A stretch of 64,000 nucleotides of DNA from Mactromeris polynyma (taxonomy: Eukaryota > Mollusca > Bivalvia > Venerida > Mactridae), in assembly GCA_032209605.1 (NCBI GenBank), contig JASFXZ010000016.1, positions 6,634,001 through 6,698,000 of the forward strand. The letters run 5' to 3'. How positions within the stretch are numbered: the stretch's first letter is position 1; each line of letters opens with the position of its first letter. The notes under the pieces are model-generated. The model was not told the DNA's origin and did no database searches. It worked only from the letters and a program-made list of their open reading frames with translations. This document shows positions 25,228-35,765 of the stretch, one piece after another. Made by a program: the position numbers and the translations under genes.

Positions 25228-25336
25228 TTCATATGGTCTACTTTATTATAACTGATACCAATATACATTTCACGGGGAAATGTCCACTGTACCGCGAATC
25301 TTCAATGCACTGAGAATATTCAGTAATGTTTTCAAC
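25228..25336 (+). repeat. 109-bp block duplicated in inverted orientation at 25529-25637
   Basis: TTCATATGGTCTACTTTATT...ACATTACTG-type sequence here reappears as its reverse complement inside the element at 25472-25727. I count one mismatch (CCCCG against CCCAG). The near identity implies a recent event. 24841-25227 before it is AT-rich with TGTGTATTTATG-like words and no exon. Confidence 0.85.
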
Positions 25337-25471
25337 TTACATTTAACTTAAATATTAACGATGCCACTGCATGTTTCCCATTATTACTCCATAATATCTA
25401 AATAATGTTTTTAAATAATTCACTTGTTTTAAAATAACATTTCATTCCATTTAGAAGAGTCATGTGTATGG

Positions 25472-25727
25472 CGTACGATTAGGGTCTTTAATGCACGACC
25501 CAGCATCATGCTAAAACTTTCAGCATTAGTTGAAAACATTACTGAATATTCTCAGTGCATTGAAGATTCGCGGTACAGTGGACATTTCCCAGTGAAATGT
25601 ATATTGGTATCAGTTATAATAAAGTAGACCATATGAAATGCTGAAACTTTCAGCATCATGCTAAACACTTTCAGCACCATGATGCTGGGTCGTGCATTAA
25701 AGACCCTAATCGTACGCCATACATGTG
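25472..25727. mobile_element. 256-bp inverted-repeat element carrying an inverted copy of its neighbour
   Basis: The ends GTATGGCGTACGATTAGGG and CCCTAATCGTACGCCATAC are perfect inverted repeats of about 45 bp that continue through TCTTTAATGCACGACCCAGC. ATGT flanks both sides as a likely 4-bp target duplication. The arms then carry CAGCATCATGCTAAAACTTT modules like those of the 17.7-kb satellite element. The centre (25529-25637) is a reverse-complement copy of 25228-25336. The paralogous site near 32748 lacks the element and has a single ATGT. Confidence 0.85.
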
Positions 25728-26600
25728 GTATATTATGGCAGTCCTGAGGTATTTAGGCCGACCCATCCACTTCAATAGGTTTAATGATGATATTTAATGA
25801 AATTGTAAACAACCGAAAATAAAATGTAATCAGCACAAATAGTACAATAAACATTTGTAAACTATAACATTTACACGTGTTAGTCTAGTTACTGGACAAT
25901 GACATAGGCATTTGCGGGGAAAAAATAATTGTAATCAGTTTTCGCGACATGTAAATAGAAAGTTCATACAAGACAGTGTCTATTGGCGAGTTTATTGTTG
26001 TTGGTTTAGCTAAAAATTAACATAAAACAAAGAAAGGCATATATATACCTAAATGTTTAATCTGTATTGAAATCATTTCTACATGAACAATCAATCAAGG
26101 TCTTTAAATATACCTGGTAGGTGCTCTCGATTCGAATTCGAGATGGCGTCTATTTTGGGTCAAAATAGTCACGTGATTAGCTCAAACCTGGAACATCTTG
26201 GAACGAAACATGGAACAAACTGTTCCAAGTTCGGGTTCGAACATTCTTCCGTACTGTGCAGTGAAGAAACTCATTGTTGACGAATGATGAAATTAAAGCT
26301 GCAAAGTTAGAAAGAGACGTGTATCACAGAAAAGGTAAATTTGAACAATATTAGATACTTAGAAACAAAACTATATATATAATGCGGAAAGCTAAAAAAT
26401 ACTTTTTAACAAAGTTGTAGAAAAAAATGAATCGACCAATAACTTATGGAAAAATCTGAATACATTAGCTGGTCTTAACACACATAAAGTTGTGAAGTTT
26501 CCAGAAACAATCGCAATTAATAATACAAAAATACAGGGATAATTACGCATTATAAATTCACTGTAATAATATCTAATATCATCAACATGAACAATCAATC
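25728..26600. repeat. block inverted relative to 32213-32830
   Basis: GGCAGTCCTGAGGTATTTAG, CGACCCATCCACTTCAATAG and GTTTTCGCGACATGTAAAT have reverse complements at 32729, 32698 and 32522. Homology resumes left of the nested element (25395-25455 against 32750-32830). A sub-block starting ATGAACAATCAATCAAGGTC occurs at 26083 and 26587 in this orientation, and at 28893, about 30500 and 32392 reversed. ORFs of about 60 codons from it are repeat noise. Confidence 0.75.
26280..26575 (+). pseudogene. non-LTR retrotransposon ORF2 remnant
   Basis: Reading + strand gives NDEIKAAKLERDVYHRKGKF-like sequence broken by stops. The same peptide is open on the minus strand at 29069-29320. Such basic segments lie between the endonuclease and reverse transcriptase of LINE ORF2 proteins. 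Heavily degraded. Confidence 0.55.
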
Positions 26601-26829
26601 AAGGTCCTAAATATACCTGGTCGGTGCTCTCGATTCGAATTCAAGATGGCGTCTATTTTGGGTCAAAATAATCACGTGATTAGCTCAAACTTTGAACATC
26701 TTGGAACGAAACATGGAACAAACTGTTAAGGGGATTTTGTCCACCTTGTAAAATTCATGAAGGGGATTTTGTCCACCTTGTACAAAATGTGCGAAGGGGA
26801 TTTTGTCCTACACTCTATATATCGCTGTG

Positions 26830-28200
26830 TACGCCTGATCGGTATCCAACAGCGCACGCGCAGCATGACATGTCTGATTGAAGTGATAAAGCCGGATGCA
26901 GCGATTATACAAGATGTTAATTAACATCGAGTGCGCTTTATAGGGAAGAATTTGGGGGAAATGTAACTTTTTATAGAATAGCATTGAGATAAAATATTGG
27001 TGTGGTTAATTATGGGGTGACAATATATTGACTTTTTAACTATAAAGGTGTGAAATTTGAAACAGTAAAACTCGATTACATTATTTTGTTGACATTGTTT
27101 AACTTTATATTTGAACGTGAAAATTATTATATTAATCCTATTAATTTTGAAATACCTGGGACCTAAATTAATGTCTTTGCTAGGACCAATATATACATGA
27201 CCAATACATACAGAGATGTTACAACTATTTAAACAAATAACCTGCATAACTTACATAAAATAATTTTAAAAGCATTAGGCTTGATAATCATTTTTAAAGT
27301 TTTATATCGTTTTTCTGCAAAAAGAGAAATCATATATACATGAAATACTTTAAGTATGCATAAATTTACTTTAATATTGTATCTTCAAAGTTAGACAGCG
27401 TAGCTTGATTTCTGGGCAAAAATTATAAAACTTATCATGTATATAGTTTATTATATTGTCAAACATAAAATATTAGAGTACATTTTACAAAGTAAAAAAC
27501 ATAAACAATATTTTGTGCTCAGCCACACTTGGCTTACTAGACACTGACTAATTAACACAATATCACAGAATATCTACAATGCAATGTTGTTGTACTTCAA
27601 CACTGATAAAATATTATGAAGTATCATTTATGGAATTAAAACACACAAACTCAATTTCGATTTTCGATTTGTATACAAAATGTGACAAATGAAATTAACT
27701 TTAATTGTAGGAGAAGGTGGAAAAGCAAGAACTTAAAACACCCCATGACATGATATAAACGTAGCTATACAAATATAAGCAGAATTGTTGCAATTGTTAC
27801 GTGACTATTTTGACCCAAAATAGACGTCATCTTGAATTTGAATGTATGACTGATTATATTTGAAAATTAATGAATCCAGATTTTATTCCTAAATCATAGA
27901 ATAATCAGGATCCGATTACAATACCCAAACTTGCTTTTTAATTGAATGTTTGTTTGCAAATAAATTTATATTTTCTGTCAATTAGATTATAATCGTCAAT
28001 GCACATATGATCTGGCACCAATGTATACATTGGTCCCAGATATGATGATAAAATAATTGCAATCAATCATCAGAAATACAATATTAGGTGATCGATCCTA
28101 GAAAGCTAATTAGTTTCTTTAATTAATTACTGTATGTTTGTAATTAGCACCAGACTTTTTAACAGGGTGGGATTTTAACTCAAGTTATAGTGGTATTCTA
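26830..28200. other. AT-rich intergenic stretch
   Basis: A 108-codon minus ORF (26921-27247) is Ile/Asn/Lys-rich without motif, and I take it as chance in AT-rich DNA. A worn piece of the CACGTGACTATTTTGACCC repeat lies at about 27795-27845. 28110-28200 is repeated at 32015-32095. Confidence 0.5.
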
Positions 28201-28540
28201 GTTTGATATTGGTCATACTGTAACTATAATTGTTATTATTACAGACTCGCTAAATTCAACGCGAGAAATAGACAGACGTCCAGACAAACAAAAGTTAACA
28301 GTAGTTAGCAGACACTTAAGTAAATGCTTGTCAATTATTTACAGATTATAAATTAATATATAATTATTATTGAAAGTTTGACCGTATTGTGTTTATATAT
28401 TAATAATATGTAATGGTGAACTATCTTTTCACGATCCTAAGCTTGACGAAGTAGAGGAAAATAGTTGTGGGCAGTGAACATTGTACAGAACCGAATAGTA
28501 TACTTAAAAAATGTGTCTGAGCATAACTAACTGAAAAGAA

Positions 28541-28580
28541 TATGGAACGCTTCACGAATTGGCGTGTCATCCTTGCGCAG

Positions 28581-28618
<38 letters not shown>

Positions 28619-28635
28619 ACAGCCGAAGCAAGTAC
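28541..28635 (-). pseudogene. U6 snRNA pseudogene, array unit 1
   Basis: The minus strand reads a U6 sequence but lacks seven bases (CATGGCC) straight after GAAGATTAG. This removes the 5' side of the internal stem-loop that coordinates catalytic metal ions in the spliceosome. The 5' hairpin is also changed and the terminal T-run is interrupted (ATTCTTTTC). The upstream TATA region is still like that of unit 3. Confidence 0.85.
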
Positions 28636-28899
28636 AAATATGTACAATTTATGTCCGTACTATATATGTTAGTGGTCGCTAAGCAAAGGGGTTCGTACTT
28701 TTCATTGTACATGTCTAAAATTTACGGAAGAATTTTCGAACCCAAACTTGGAACAGTCTGTTCCATGTTTCGTTCCAAGATGTTCCAAGTTTGAGCTAAT
28801 CACGTGACTATTTTGACCCAAAATAGACGCCATCTTGAATTCGAATCGAGAGCACCGACCAGGTATATTTAAGGACCTTGATTGATTGTTCATGTTGAT

Positions 28900-29320
28900 G
28901 ATATTAGATATTTTTACAAAGTGTTCATTTAGTGAATTTATAATGCGTAATTATCCCTGTATTTTGGTATTATTAATTGCGATTGTTTCTGGAAACTTCA
29001 CAACTTCATTTGTGTTAAGACCAGTTTATTCAGATTTTTCCATAAGTTATTGGTCGATTCATTTTCTTCTACAGCTTTGTTAAAAAGTATTTTTTAGCTT
29101 TCCGAATTATAGATATAGTTTTGTTTCTAAATATCTTATATTGTTCAAATTTACCTTTTCTGTGATACACGTCTCTTTCTAACTTTGCAGCTTTAATTTC
29201 ATCATTAAACCACCTTGGTTGTGATTCAAGTTTAACTGTCTTTTCTTTTAAAGGGTTACATTTGTATTTCGAGATATGCGAATATGTTCTCCCGTTACAA
29301 TTTGACCTAAGATAATGCAT
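28900..29320 (-). pseudogene. LINE ORF2 remnant, array unit 1
   Basis: The open segment 29069-29320 encodes QPRWFNDEIKAAKLERD followed by a basic stretch (RKAKKYF). It resembles the linker before the reverse transcriptase of L2/CR1-type LINEs. Degraded homology continues to about 28900. There is no RT catalytic motif. Confidence 0.55.
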
Positions 29321-30140
29321 TCAGAATCATTTGTCCTCCACCGCTGAACGAGAAGTTGTCAGTTGCTTGCGGAGGAGCATGTTAGTACTGGTTGGTAGAC
29401 CTGGATCATTGCTTAAGTCAATAGATCATCGTATAGGACTGAATTGAAATACTCCATACGGCGTAAAATCTCAAAACATAAATGTCCTTATTTGTATATT
29501 GATTTCGTGAAATTTTGCAGCTACGCTGAAATCTCCTGAAATTAATTTCTGGATTAAACTAGACGTAATTATTTGGCATATTGTATAGTTGTCTGAATAG
29601 GACGAAGAAATGCTTAGCGAGACGCGTATCTCCGCGTAGAAATACGTCGGATTCTGCGTACAGAGCGCGCTGACAAGGGAGATAACTCCACAGCGATGTT
29701 TGGTGGTATTCTAGATTAGCCTCCCTTGTATTATAAGATATATAATGTAACTGTGATGATCAGCTCTCTCCATAGAATACTTGACTATATTACTTATTAA
29801 TTTATTATTTGATATTGGTCATACTGTAACTATAATTGTTATTATTACAGACTGCGAAAATCAACAGGAGAAATAGACAGACGTCCAGACAAACAAAAGT
29901 TAACAGTAGTTAGCAGACACTTAGGTAAATGCTTGTGTCAATTATTTACAGATTATAAATTAATGTATAATTATTATTGAAAGTTTGACCGTATTGTGTT
30001 TATATATTAATAATATGTTATGGTGAACTATCATTTCGCGATTCTTAGTTTACGAAGTAGAGGAAAATAGTTGTGGTCAGTGAAAATTGTACAGAACCGG
30101 ATAGAATACTTAAAAGATGTGTCCGAGCATAACTAACTGA

Positions 30141-30241
30141 AAAAAATATGGAACGCTTCACGAATTGGCGTGTCATCCTTGCACAGGCTAATATTTTCTG
30201 TATCGTTCCAATGTTAGTATATGTACTGCCGAAGCAAGTAC
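30141..30241 (-). pseudogene. U6 snRNA pseudogene, array unit 2
   Basis: It has the same seven-base deletion as unit 1, so the two descend from one defective copy. Point changes have also hit the ACAGAGA box region (reads ACAGAAA). An ATATTTTTT terminator remains. Confidence 0.85.
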
Positions 30242-30519
30242 TAATATGTACAATTCATGTCCGTACTATATATGTAAGTGGTCGCTAAGCAAAGGGGTTC
30301 GTACTTTTCATTCTGCATGTCTAAAATTTACGGAAGAATTTTCGAACCCAAACTTGGAACAGTTTGTTCCATGTTTCGTTCCAAGATGTTCCAAGTTTGA
30401 GCTAATCACGTGACTAATTTGACCCAAAATAGACGCCATCTTGAATTCGAATCGAGAGCACCTGACCAGGTATATTTAAGGACCTTGATTGATTGTTCAT
30501 GTTGATGATATTAGATATT

Positions 30520-30880
30520 TTTACAAAGTGTTCATTTAGTGAATTTATAATGCGTAATTATCCCTGTATTTTGGTATTATTAATTGCGATTGTTTCTGGA
30601 AACTTCACAACTTTATTTGTGTTAAGACCAGTTAGTGTATTCAGATTTTTTCCATAAGTTATTGGTCGATTCATTTTCTTCTACAACTTTGTTAAAAAGT
30701 ATTTTTTAGCTTTCGAATTATAGATATAGTTTTGTTTCTAAATATCTTATATTGTTCAAATTTACCTTTTCTGTGATACACGTCTCTTTCTAACATTGCA
30801 GCTTTAATTTCATCATTAAACCACCTTGGTTGTGATTCACGTTTAACTGTCTTTTCTTTTAAAGGGGTATGTCGAGATAT
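30520..30880 (-). pseudogene. LINE ORF2 remnant, array unit 2
   Basis: Same sequence as 28900-29320 with further small indels. No open frame of useful length remains. Confidence 0.5.
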
Positions 30881-31722
30881 GCGAATTATGTTCTCCCGTT
30901 ACAATTTGACCTAAGATAATGCATTCATAATCATTTGTTCTCCACCTCTGAACGAGAAGTTGTCAGTTGCTTGCGGAGGAGCATGTTAGTACTGGTTGGT
31001 AGACCTGGATCATTGCTTAAGTCAATAGATCATCGTATAGGACTGAATTGAAATACTCCATACGGCGTAAAATCTCAAAACAAAAATGTCCTTATTTGTA
31101 TATTGATTTCGTGAAATTTTGCTGCTACGTTGAAATCTCCTGAAATTAATTTCTGGATCAAACTAGACGTAATTATTTGGCATATTGTATAGTTGTCTGA
31201 ATAGGACGGAGAAATGCATAGCGAGACGCGTATCTCCGCGTAGAAATATGTCGGATTCTGCGTACAGCGCGCTGACAAGGGAGATAACTCCACAGCGATG
31301 TTTTGTGGTATTCTAGATTAGTCTCCCTTGCATTATAAGATATAATGCACCTGGGATGATCAGCTCTCTCCATAGAATACTTTACTTTATTACTTATTAA
31401 TTTATTATTTGATATTGGTCATACTGTAACTATAATAGTTATTATTACAGACTCTGCGAAAATCAACGCGAGAAATAGAAAGGCGTCGTAGTTAGCAGAC
31501 ACTTAGGTAAATGCTTGTGTCAATTATTTACAGATTATAAATTAATGTATAATTATTATTGAAAGTTTGACCGTATTGTGTTTATATATTAATAATATGT
31601 TATGGTGAACTATCATTTCGCGATTCTTAGTTTACGAAGTAGAGGAAAATAGTTGTGGTCAGTGAAAATTTGTTCAGAACTGAACAGAATACTTAAAAAA
31701 TGTGTCTGATCATAACTAACTT

Positions 31723-31774
31723 AAAAAAATATGGAACGCTTCACGAATTTGCGTGTCATCCTTGCGCAGGGGCC

Positions 31775-31814
<40 letters not shown>

Positions 31815-31831
31815 ACTGCCGAAGCAAGTAC
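31723..31831 (-). ncRNA. U6: U6 spliceosomal snRNA, intact
   Basis: The RNA starts GTACTTGCTTCGGCAGTAC, runs through ACAGAGA, the AGC triad and a complete internal stem-loop, and ends CCATA followed by seven T. Against the vertebrate U6 sequence as I know it, I see changes only at positions 3, 6 and 17. The changes at 3 and 17 convert a G-C pair of the 5' hairpin to A-U, so pairing is kept. U6 is the catalytic snRNA of the major spliceosome and is transcribed by RNA polymerase III from an upstream promoter. A TATA box lies at the right distance. This is the only copy in the array without the seven-base deletion. Confidence 0.93.
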
Positions 31832-31856
31832 AAATATGTACAATTTATGTCCGTAC

Positions 31857-31863
31857 TATATAT
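31857..31863 (-). promoter_or_regulatory. TATA box of the intact U6 gene
   Basis: ATATATA on the minus strand lies 26-32 bases upstream of the U6 start, the standard position for a type 3 Pol III promoter. A proximal sequence element should lie near 31878-31896. I cannot identify it without a species consensus. Confidence 0.75.
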
Positions 31864-32014
31864 GTTAGTGGTCGCTAAGCAAAGGGGTTCGTACTTTTCA
31901 TTGTACATGTCTAAAATTTACCCATCTATATCAAATTTAGTCGGTTCAATTAGTAATTATAACCAGTAACATTCAAAACAAAACATGATAGTTTGTCAAA
32001 TCATTGTTATTGTT

Positions 32015-32830
32015 TCTTTAATTAATTACTGTATGCTTGTAATTAGCACCAAACTTTTTAACAGGGTGGGTTTTTAACTCAAGTTACGTCCCTTTACATT
32101 TGCCTAATGCATGTATTGACAGCAGTAATTTCGAGAAATATAACGATATTATGGGATTCCAACTAACTTTTTGAACAAATGCCATCTTTCTGGGTCAAAA
32201 ATGAGTTTCTTAACTGCACAGTACGGAAGAATGTTCGAACCCAAACTTGGAACAGTTTGTTCCATGTTTCGTTCCAAGATGTTCCAAGTTTGAGCTAATC
32301 ACGTGACTATTTTGACCCAAAATAGACGCCATCTTGAATTCGAATCGAGAGCACCGACCAGGTATATTTAATGACCTTGATCGATTGTTCATGTAGAAAT
32401 GATTTCAATACAGATTAAACATTTAGGTATATGTTTTTCGTTGTTTTGTGTTAATTTTTAGCTAAACCAACAACAATAAACTCACCATTAGACACCGTCT
32501 AGTATGAATTAACTTTATATTTACATGTCGCGAAAACTGATTACAATTCATTTTTTCCCGCAAATGCCTATGTCATTGTCAGTAACTAGACTAACACGTG
32601 TAAATGATATAGTTTATGTTTATTGTACTATTTGTGCCGATTACATTTTATTTTCGATAGTTTACAATTTCATTAAATATCATCATTTAACTATTGAAGT
32701 GGATGGGTCGGTCTAAATACCACAGGACTGCCATAATATACCACATATAACTCTTCTTATTGGAATGACATTTTAAAACAAGTGAATTATTTAAAAACAT
32801 TATTTAGATATAATGGAGTAATAATGGGAA
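32015..32830. repeat. mixed duplicated blocks right of the U6 array
   Basis: 32015-32095 repeats 28110-28190. 32213-32830 is the inverted partner of 25395-26280 and holds the empty site for the nested 256-bp element at about 32748. GAATTATTTAAAAA words recur at 32900 and 33110. Confidence 0.7.
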
Positions 32831-34010
32831 ACCTGCAGTGGCTAATACCTTCGTAAGGGAAACAACTCTGAAAATTGAATGAAATGTGATTTTAAAACAA
32901 ACGAATTATTTAAAAATATAATTTACATATAATTAAGAAATAATGTTGAATTGTTTTAAAATAATATTTCATTCCAATAAGAAGAGTCCTGGGGTAGTCC
33001 TGGTGTGACTTGTTCAGAGTTACTTCCCTTACGAAGTCGAAGGTAATATTAGCCACTGCAGATTTCCCGTTATTACTCAATTATATCTAAATGATATCTC
33101 AATAATGTTTTTAAATAATTCACTTGCGTTAAAATCACATTTCATTTCATCAAGAAGAGTCCTGGGATATATTGTGGCAGTCCTGGGGTGTCTTGGGCCA
33201 AGTTGGGGTGTCCTTGGGGTATTTAGTCTTAGACCGACCGAAGTGGAACGTAAACACTGATAAAGATTCTTTGAAAGAATGCACCATTCAATTAACACTG
33301 GGATTGGTATTACACATGCAGATTGCTTCCGTCACCTCGTAAATTATTAAGTGTATAAGTTAAATTTGACATGGGAAGCATAGAATATGGTACAGATTAC
33401 GGTCATGCATAACAGACTTATCCTGGACTAAGTCTTACTCAACTGAGAGTAGCCTGAATCGGCAATTAGACTTGTCAGGGACGTCAGGCCAGTGGATTTC
33501 AAAAGCCTTGTGCCTATTTGTACTGGCGAGTGTTAAAAATAAAATGTCCCAAACTGTATGGATGTGGTTTCTCGGACTTCTAATCTCCAATACTTGTACT
33601 TTAATTTAGTTTAAATACCTCAGCTTTGTGCAGGGGCGTAGACTGCTATAGGCTGTGACCTACACTTTTTTTTGAAAAATCGAAATGGCAAAAACTACAA
33701 TAAAATAGAAGGGATGTGGGGGGGGACGTAGTGGTTAAATTATAAAATGCAACGAAGTATGCTCAAATAGGTCGAGATCCCGATATTAAATTTCATGTCT
33801 ATCAGTTAAAACATTTTGCTATGTTTAAACCACGGACATATAAACGTTTATATGTCCTTGGTTTAAACTATTTTGTAATACTAGGCCTACACATCAATTT
33901 CAGCTTAGCTACACCCCTACCTTTAACAGACAAGGGGAAAAGATTTTCTGGTCTGGCACATCCTTTTGAATGCAGAGTTTTTTTAATCAATTGTTGACAC
34001 AAATCATCTG
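32830..34010. other. intergenic with a long near-perfect palindrome
   Basis: A 46-base palindrome at 33823-33868 has arms beginning GTTTAAACC, with one mismatch and a two-base centre. Duplicated TTCATTCCAATAAGAAGAG words (32960, 33140) relate to the blocks to the left. No gene seen. Confidence 0.6.
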
Positions 34011-34013
34011 TTC

Positions 34014-34086
34014 CTCCTTATAGTGTAATGGTAGCACACATTTCACTTTGTGGAATGAAGTCTGGGTTCAAGTCCCAGTGTGGAGT
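34014..34086 (+). tRNA. tRNA-like sequence, probably a pseudogene or SINE head
   Basis: CTCCTTA pairs with TGTGGAG as the acceptor, GTG/CAC forms the D-stem, and CTGGG TTCAAGT CCCAG is a perfect T-arm. The anticodon arm is irregular: a 7-base loop ACTTTGT has C where U33 should be, so no anticodon can be read safely. A second copy lies at 44192-44263 on the minus strand. Intact A and B boxes could still recruit Pol III. Confidence 0.45.
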
Positions 34087-34089
34087 ATT

Positions 34090-35255
34090 ATATTGTGTCT
34101 TCAGGATAACTTAATGAACATTGAATCAGAAATGTGTGATAAAATTAAAGTAAATTTACATTAACCTAATCTATTTACTGGTATGAATTGATATTTCCGA
34201 ACTGTATTCATAACTTATTATTATACAATGTGCAAACATTCCCTGTATTCCCAATTTACCGTAGAGGAAACCAGCTTGAGGGTTCAGGGCTCTAGAAATC
34301 CCCTAGCCGGACGTCCAGAACTTGTCTAATGCTGAATGGGGCTACTAACATTGAGGTGAAGTTAGTCCCAGACAAGTCTGTTTTTAAAGCTAACCAACAT
34401 CAGCAATTGCTCAGTTGTTAGTCAAACCTTAAGAGTTCAACAAACTCATACATGGCATTATATCATCATGAGATTATTAATTTTAGATAGTCACATGTAT
34501 GCATATTTGTTACTAAATTGACCAGTATTCTTGGACAACTAACTAACAAGTCAAAATTTACATTTCCATCAGTCTGGGACAAGTGTCTTTGAAAATAATT
34601 TCTAGACCTGTGGGGTTATTCTATGATAAACTGTTCTTCCTTATAACAACATGTTATCTGTGTCTCTAATGCAATTTGTTTAGGCCGAGGATCCATATTT
34701 ATGAACTGGTGTGCATTTGCAGGACCCGCATTCACCCCCATTAGATCATTTCGATTAATTGGCACTTTTAGTTATATAAACTGCTTCATATGGTGCTTAC
34801 TTTCACCCAGTATCACGTCAGTGTTTGCACCTTGCAAGCATCTCGGTAATACATGATTAGGATGGCCGATGGAACGTGTCACAGTCAAATATTCAAGCAC
34901 TTGCCCATTCAGACTAGCTCTCTCTGGAATTTTTGCTAGCCTGAAGTTCAGGCTAATGGGTTACTGTGAAGGCTGATTATATACATATATGTATCGCTAT
35001 AAAATCGCTTTTTAAGAATCTGCATTCGGTCCCTTGGTAGTGGCTGTGCATACAAAGGGAAACAACAAATTGGTTATCCACATGTTCTGTGTATGGTCCT
35101 ATTCATCTGCATGTAAACTATTTATGTATGATGAAAATACTGGAGTAATGTGTACACACACATTTTATACCCGACAAACTGTTTGAAATTTTATTGTTAA
35201 CAGATTTGTACAGACATAGATATATTGCATTTATCGCTGTTGCAAAATGCTTAAC
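34090..35255. other. intergenic stretch, nothing recognised
   Basis: No ORF, exon or repeat matched elsewhere that I can support. Confidence 0.4.
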
Positions 35256-35260
35256 TTAGA

Positions 35261-35345
35261 TACCTCCATTAGCCGAGGGGTTATTGTTGATGACTGCTAA
35301 TAACTTGTCCCTTGTTGCGGCAGGTTCGAATACCAACCCGAGATG
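35261..35345 (+). tRNA. class II tRNA-like (Ser/Leu type) fragment
   Basis: TTAGCCGAGGGGTTA looks like the A-box of a Ser or Leu tRNA and GCAGGTTCGAATACC like a B-box. The arms in between do not close into a clean cloverleaf, so this is a degraded tRNA or SINE head. Confidence 0.35.
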
Positions 35346-35574
35346 TTTGGATCCGCTTTACAAAACTATGGGATATAAAATATGTTATGGTCCTGTCTGT
35401 ACATATTCCATGGTTTTCCATGGAAATACATGGAAAATATCCTCTCTGAAAAACCCTGGAGTATTTGGACTTACATTACTCAATTACTGCTCATAAATAA
35501 AACAACAGAACGGCATGAACATATTTGCACAGCAATTCCTTGATATAATCTTTAAGCTAGGAAATCCCTGAAAA

Positions 35575-35765
35575 ATATGCCCAGAAAACTATGGAATGCC
35601 ATGGAACATAAGCCCCAAAAATGTAGGAATACCATAGAAAATAAGCCTGGAAAATCCTGGAATTCCATGGAAAATAAGCCTGGAAAATCCTGGAATTCCA
35701 TGGAAAATAAGACTGGAAAATCCTGGACTGTTAAACTCTTGAATACTATGAAAATGAGAGAAAAT
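35575..35765 (+). repeat. 33-bp tandem repeat, open in frame
   Basis: About five units of AAAATAAGCCTGGAAAATCC / TGGAATTCCATGG. Because 33 is a multiple of three it encodes a repeated ENKPGKSWNSM peptide in a 63-codon ORF. There is no other gene evidence. ACATGGAAAATATCC at 35430 is a related word. Confidence 0.75.

Larger units (their letters stand above)
22640..26827. mobile_element. 4.2-kb transposon-like unit with inverted subterminal 32-bp repeats
   Basis: The left end (22640-22830) has about five units of GGTGGACAAAATCCCCTTCA TGAATTTGACAA (32 bp). The right end (26728-26810) has three in the opposite orientation (GGGGATTTTGTCCACCTTG). Outside them the flanks read CACTATATATCG on the left and CACTCTATATATCG on the right. 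The interior holds the FLYWCH exons, a tandem repeat (23130-23780), a nested 256-bp element and a block duplicated near 32 kb. This reading as one mobile unit is inference from the paired ends. Confidence 0.55.
28205..31920 (-). repeat. tandem array of about 1.6-kb units, each with a U6 locus
   Basis: GATATTGGTCATACTGTAAC begins units at 28205, 29811 and 31411, spacing 1606 and 1600. Units 1 and 2 are complete. Unit 3 stops near 31920, where different sequence begins. Each unit holds, in minus-strand terms, a U6 snRNA sequence with its TATA-containing upstream region. In the complete units this is preceded by the ATGGCGTC repeat block and a LINE remnant. Confidence 0.85.

Noticed and set aside
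26083..26280. Recurrent ORF of about 60 codons starting MNNQSRSL, found at 26.1, 28.7 and 32.2 kb
   Set aside because: It is the same non-coding repeat in several orientations with changing C-termini. Its recurrence reflects copy number, not protein selection.
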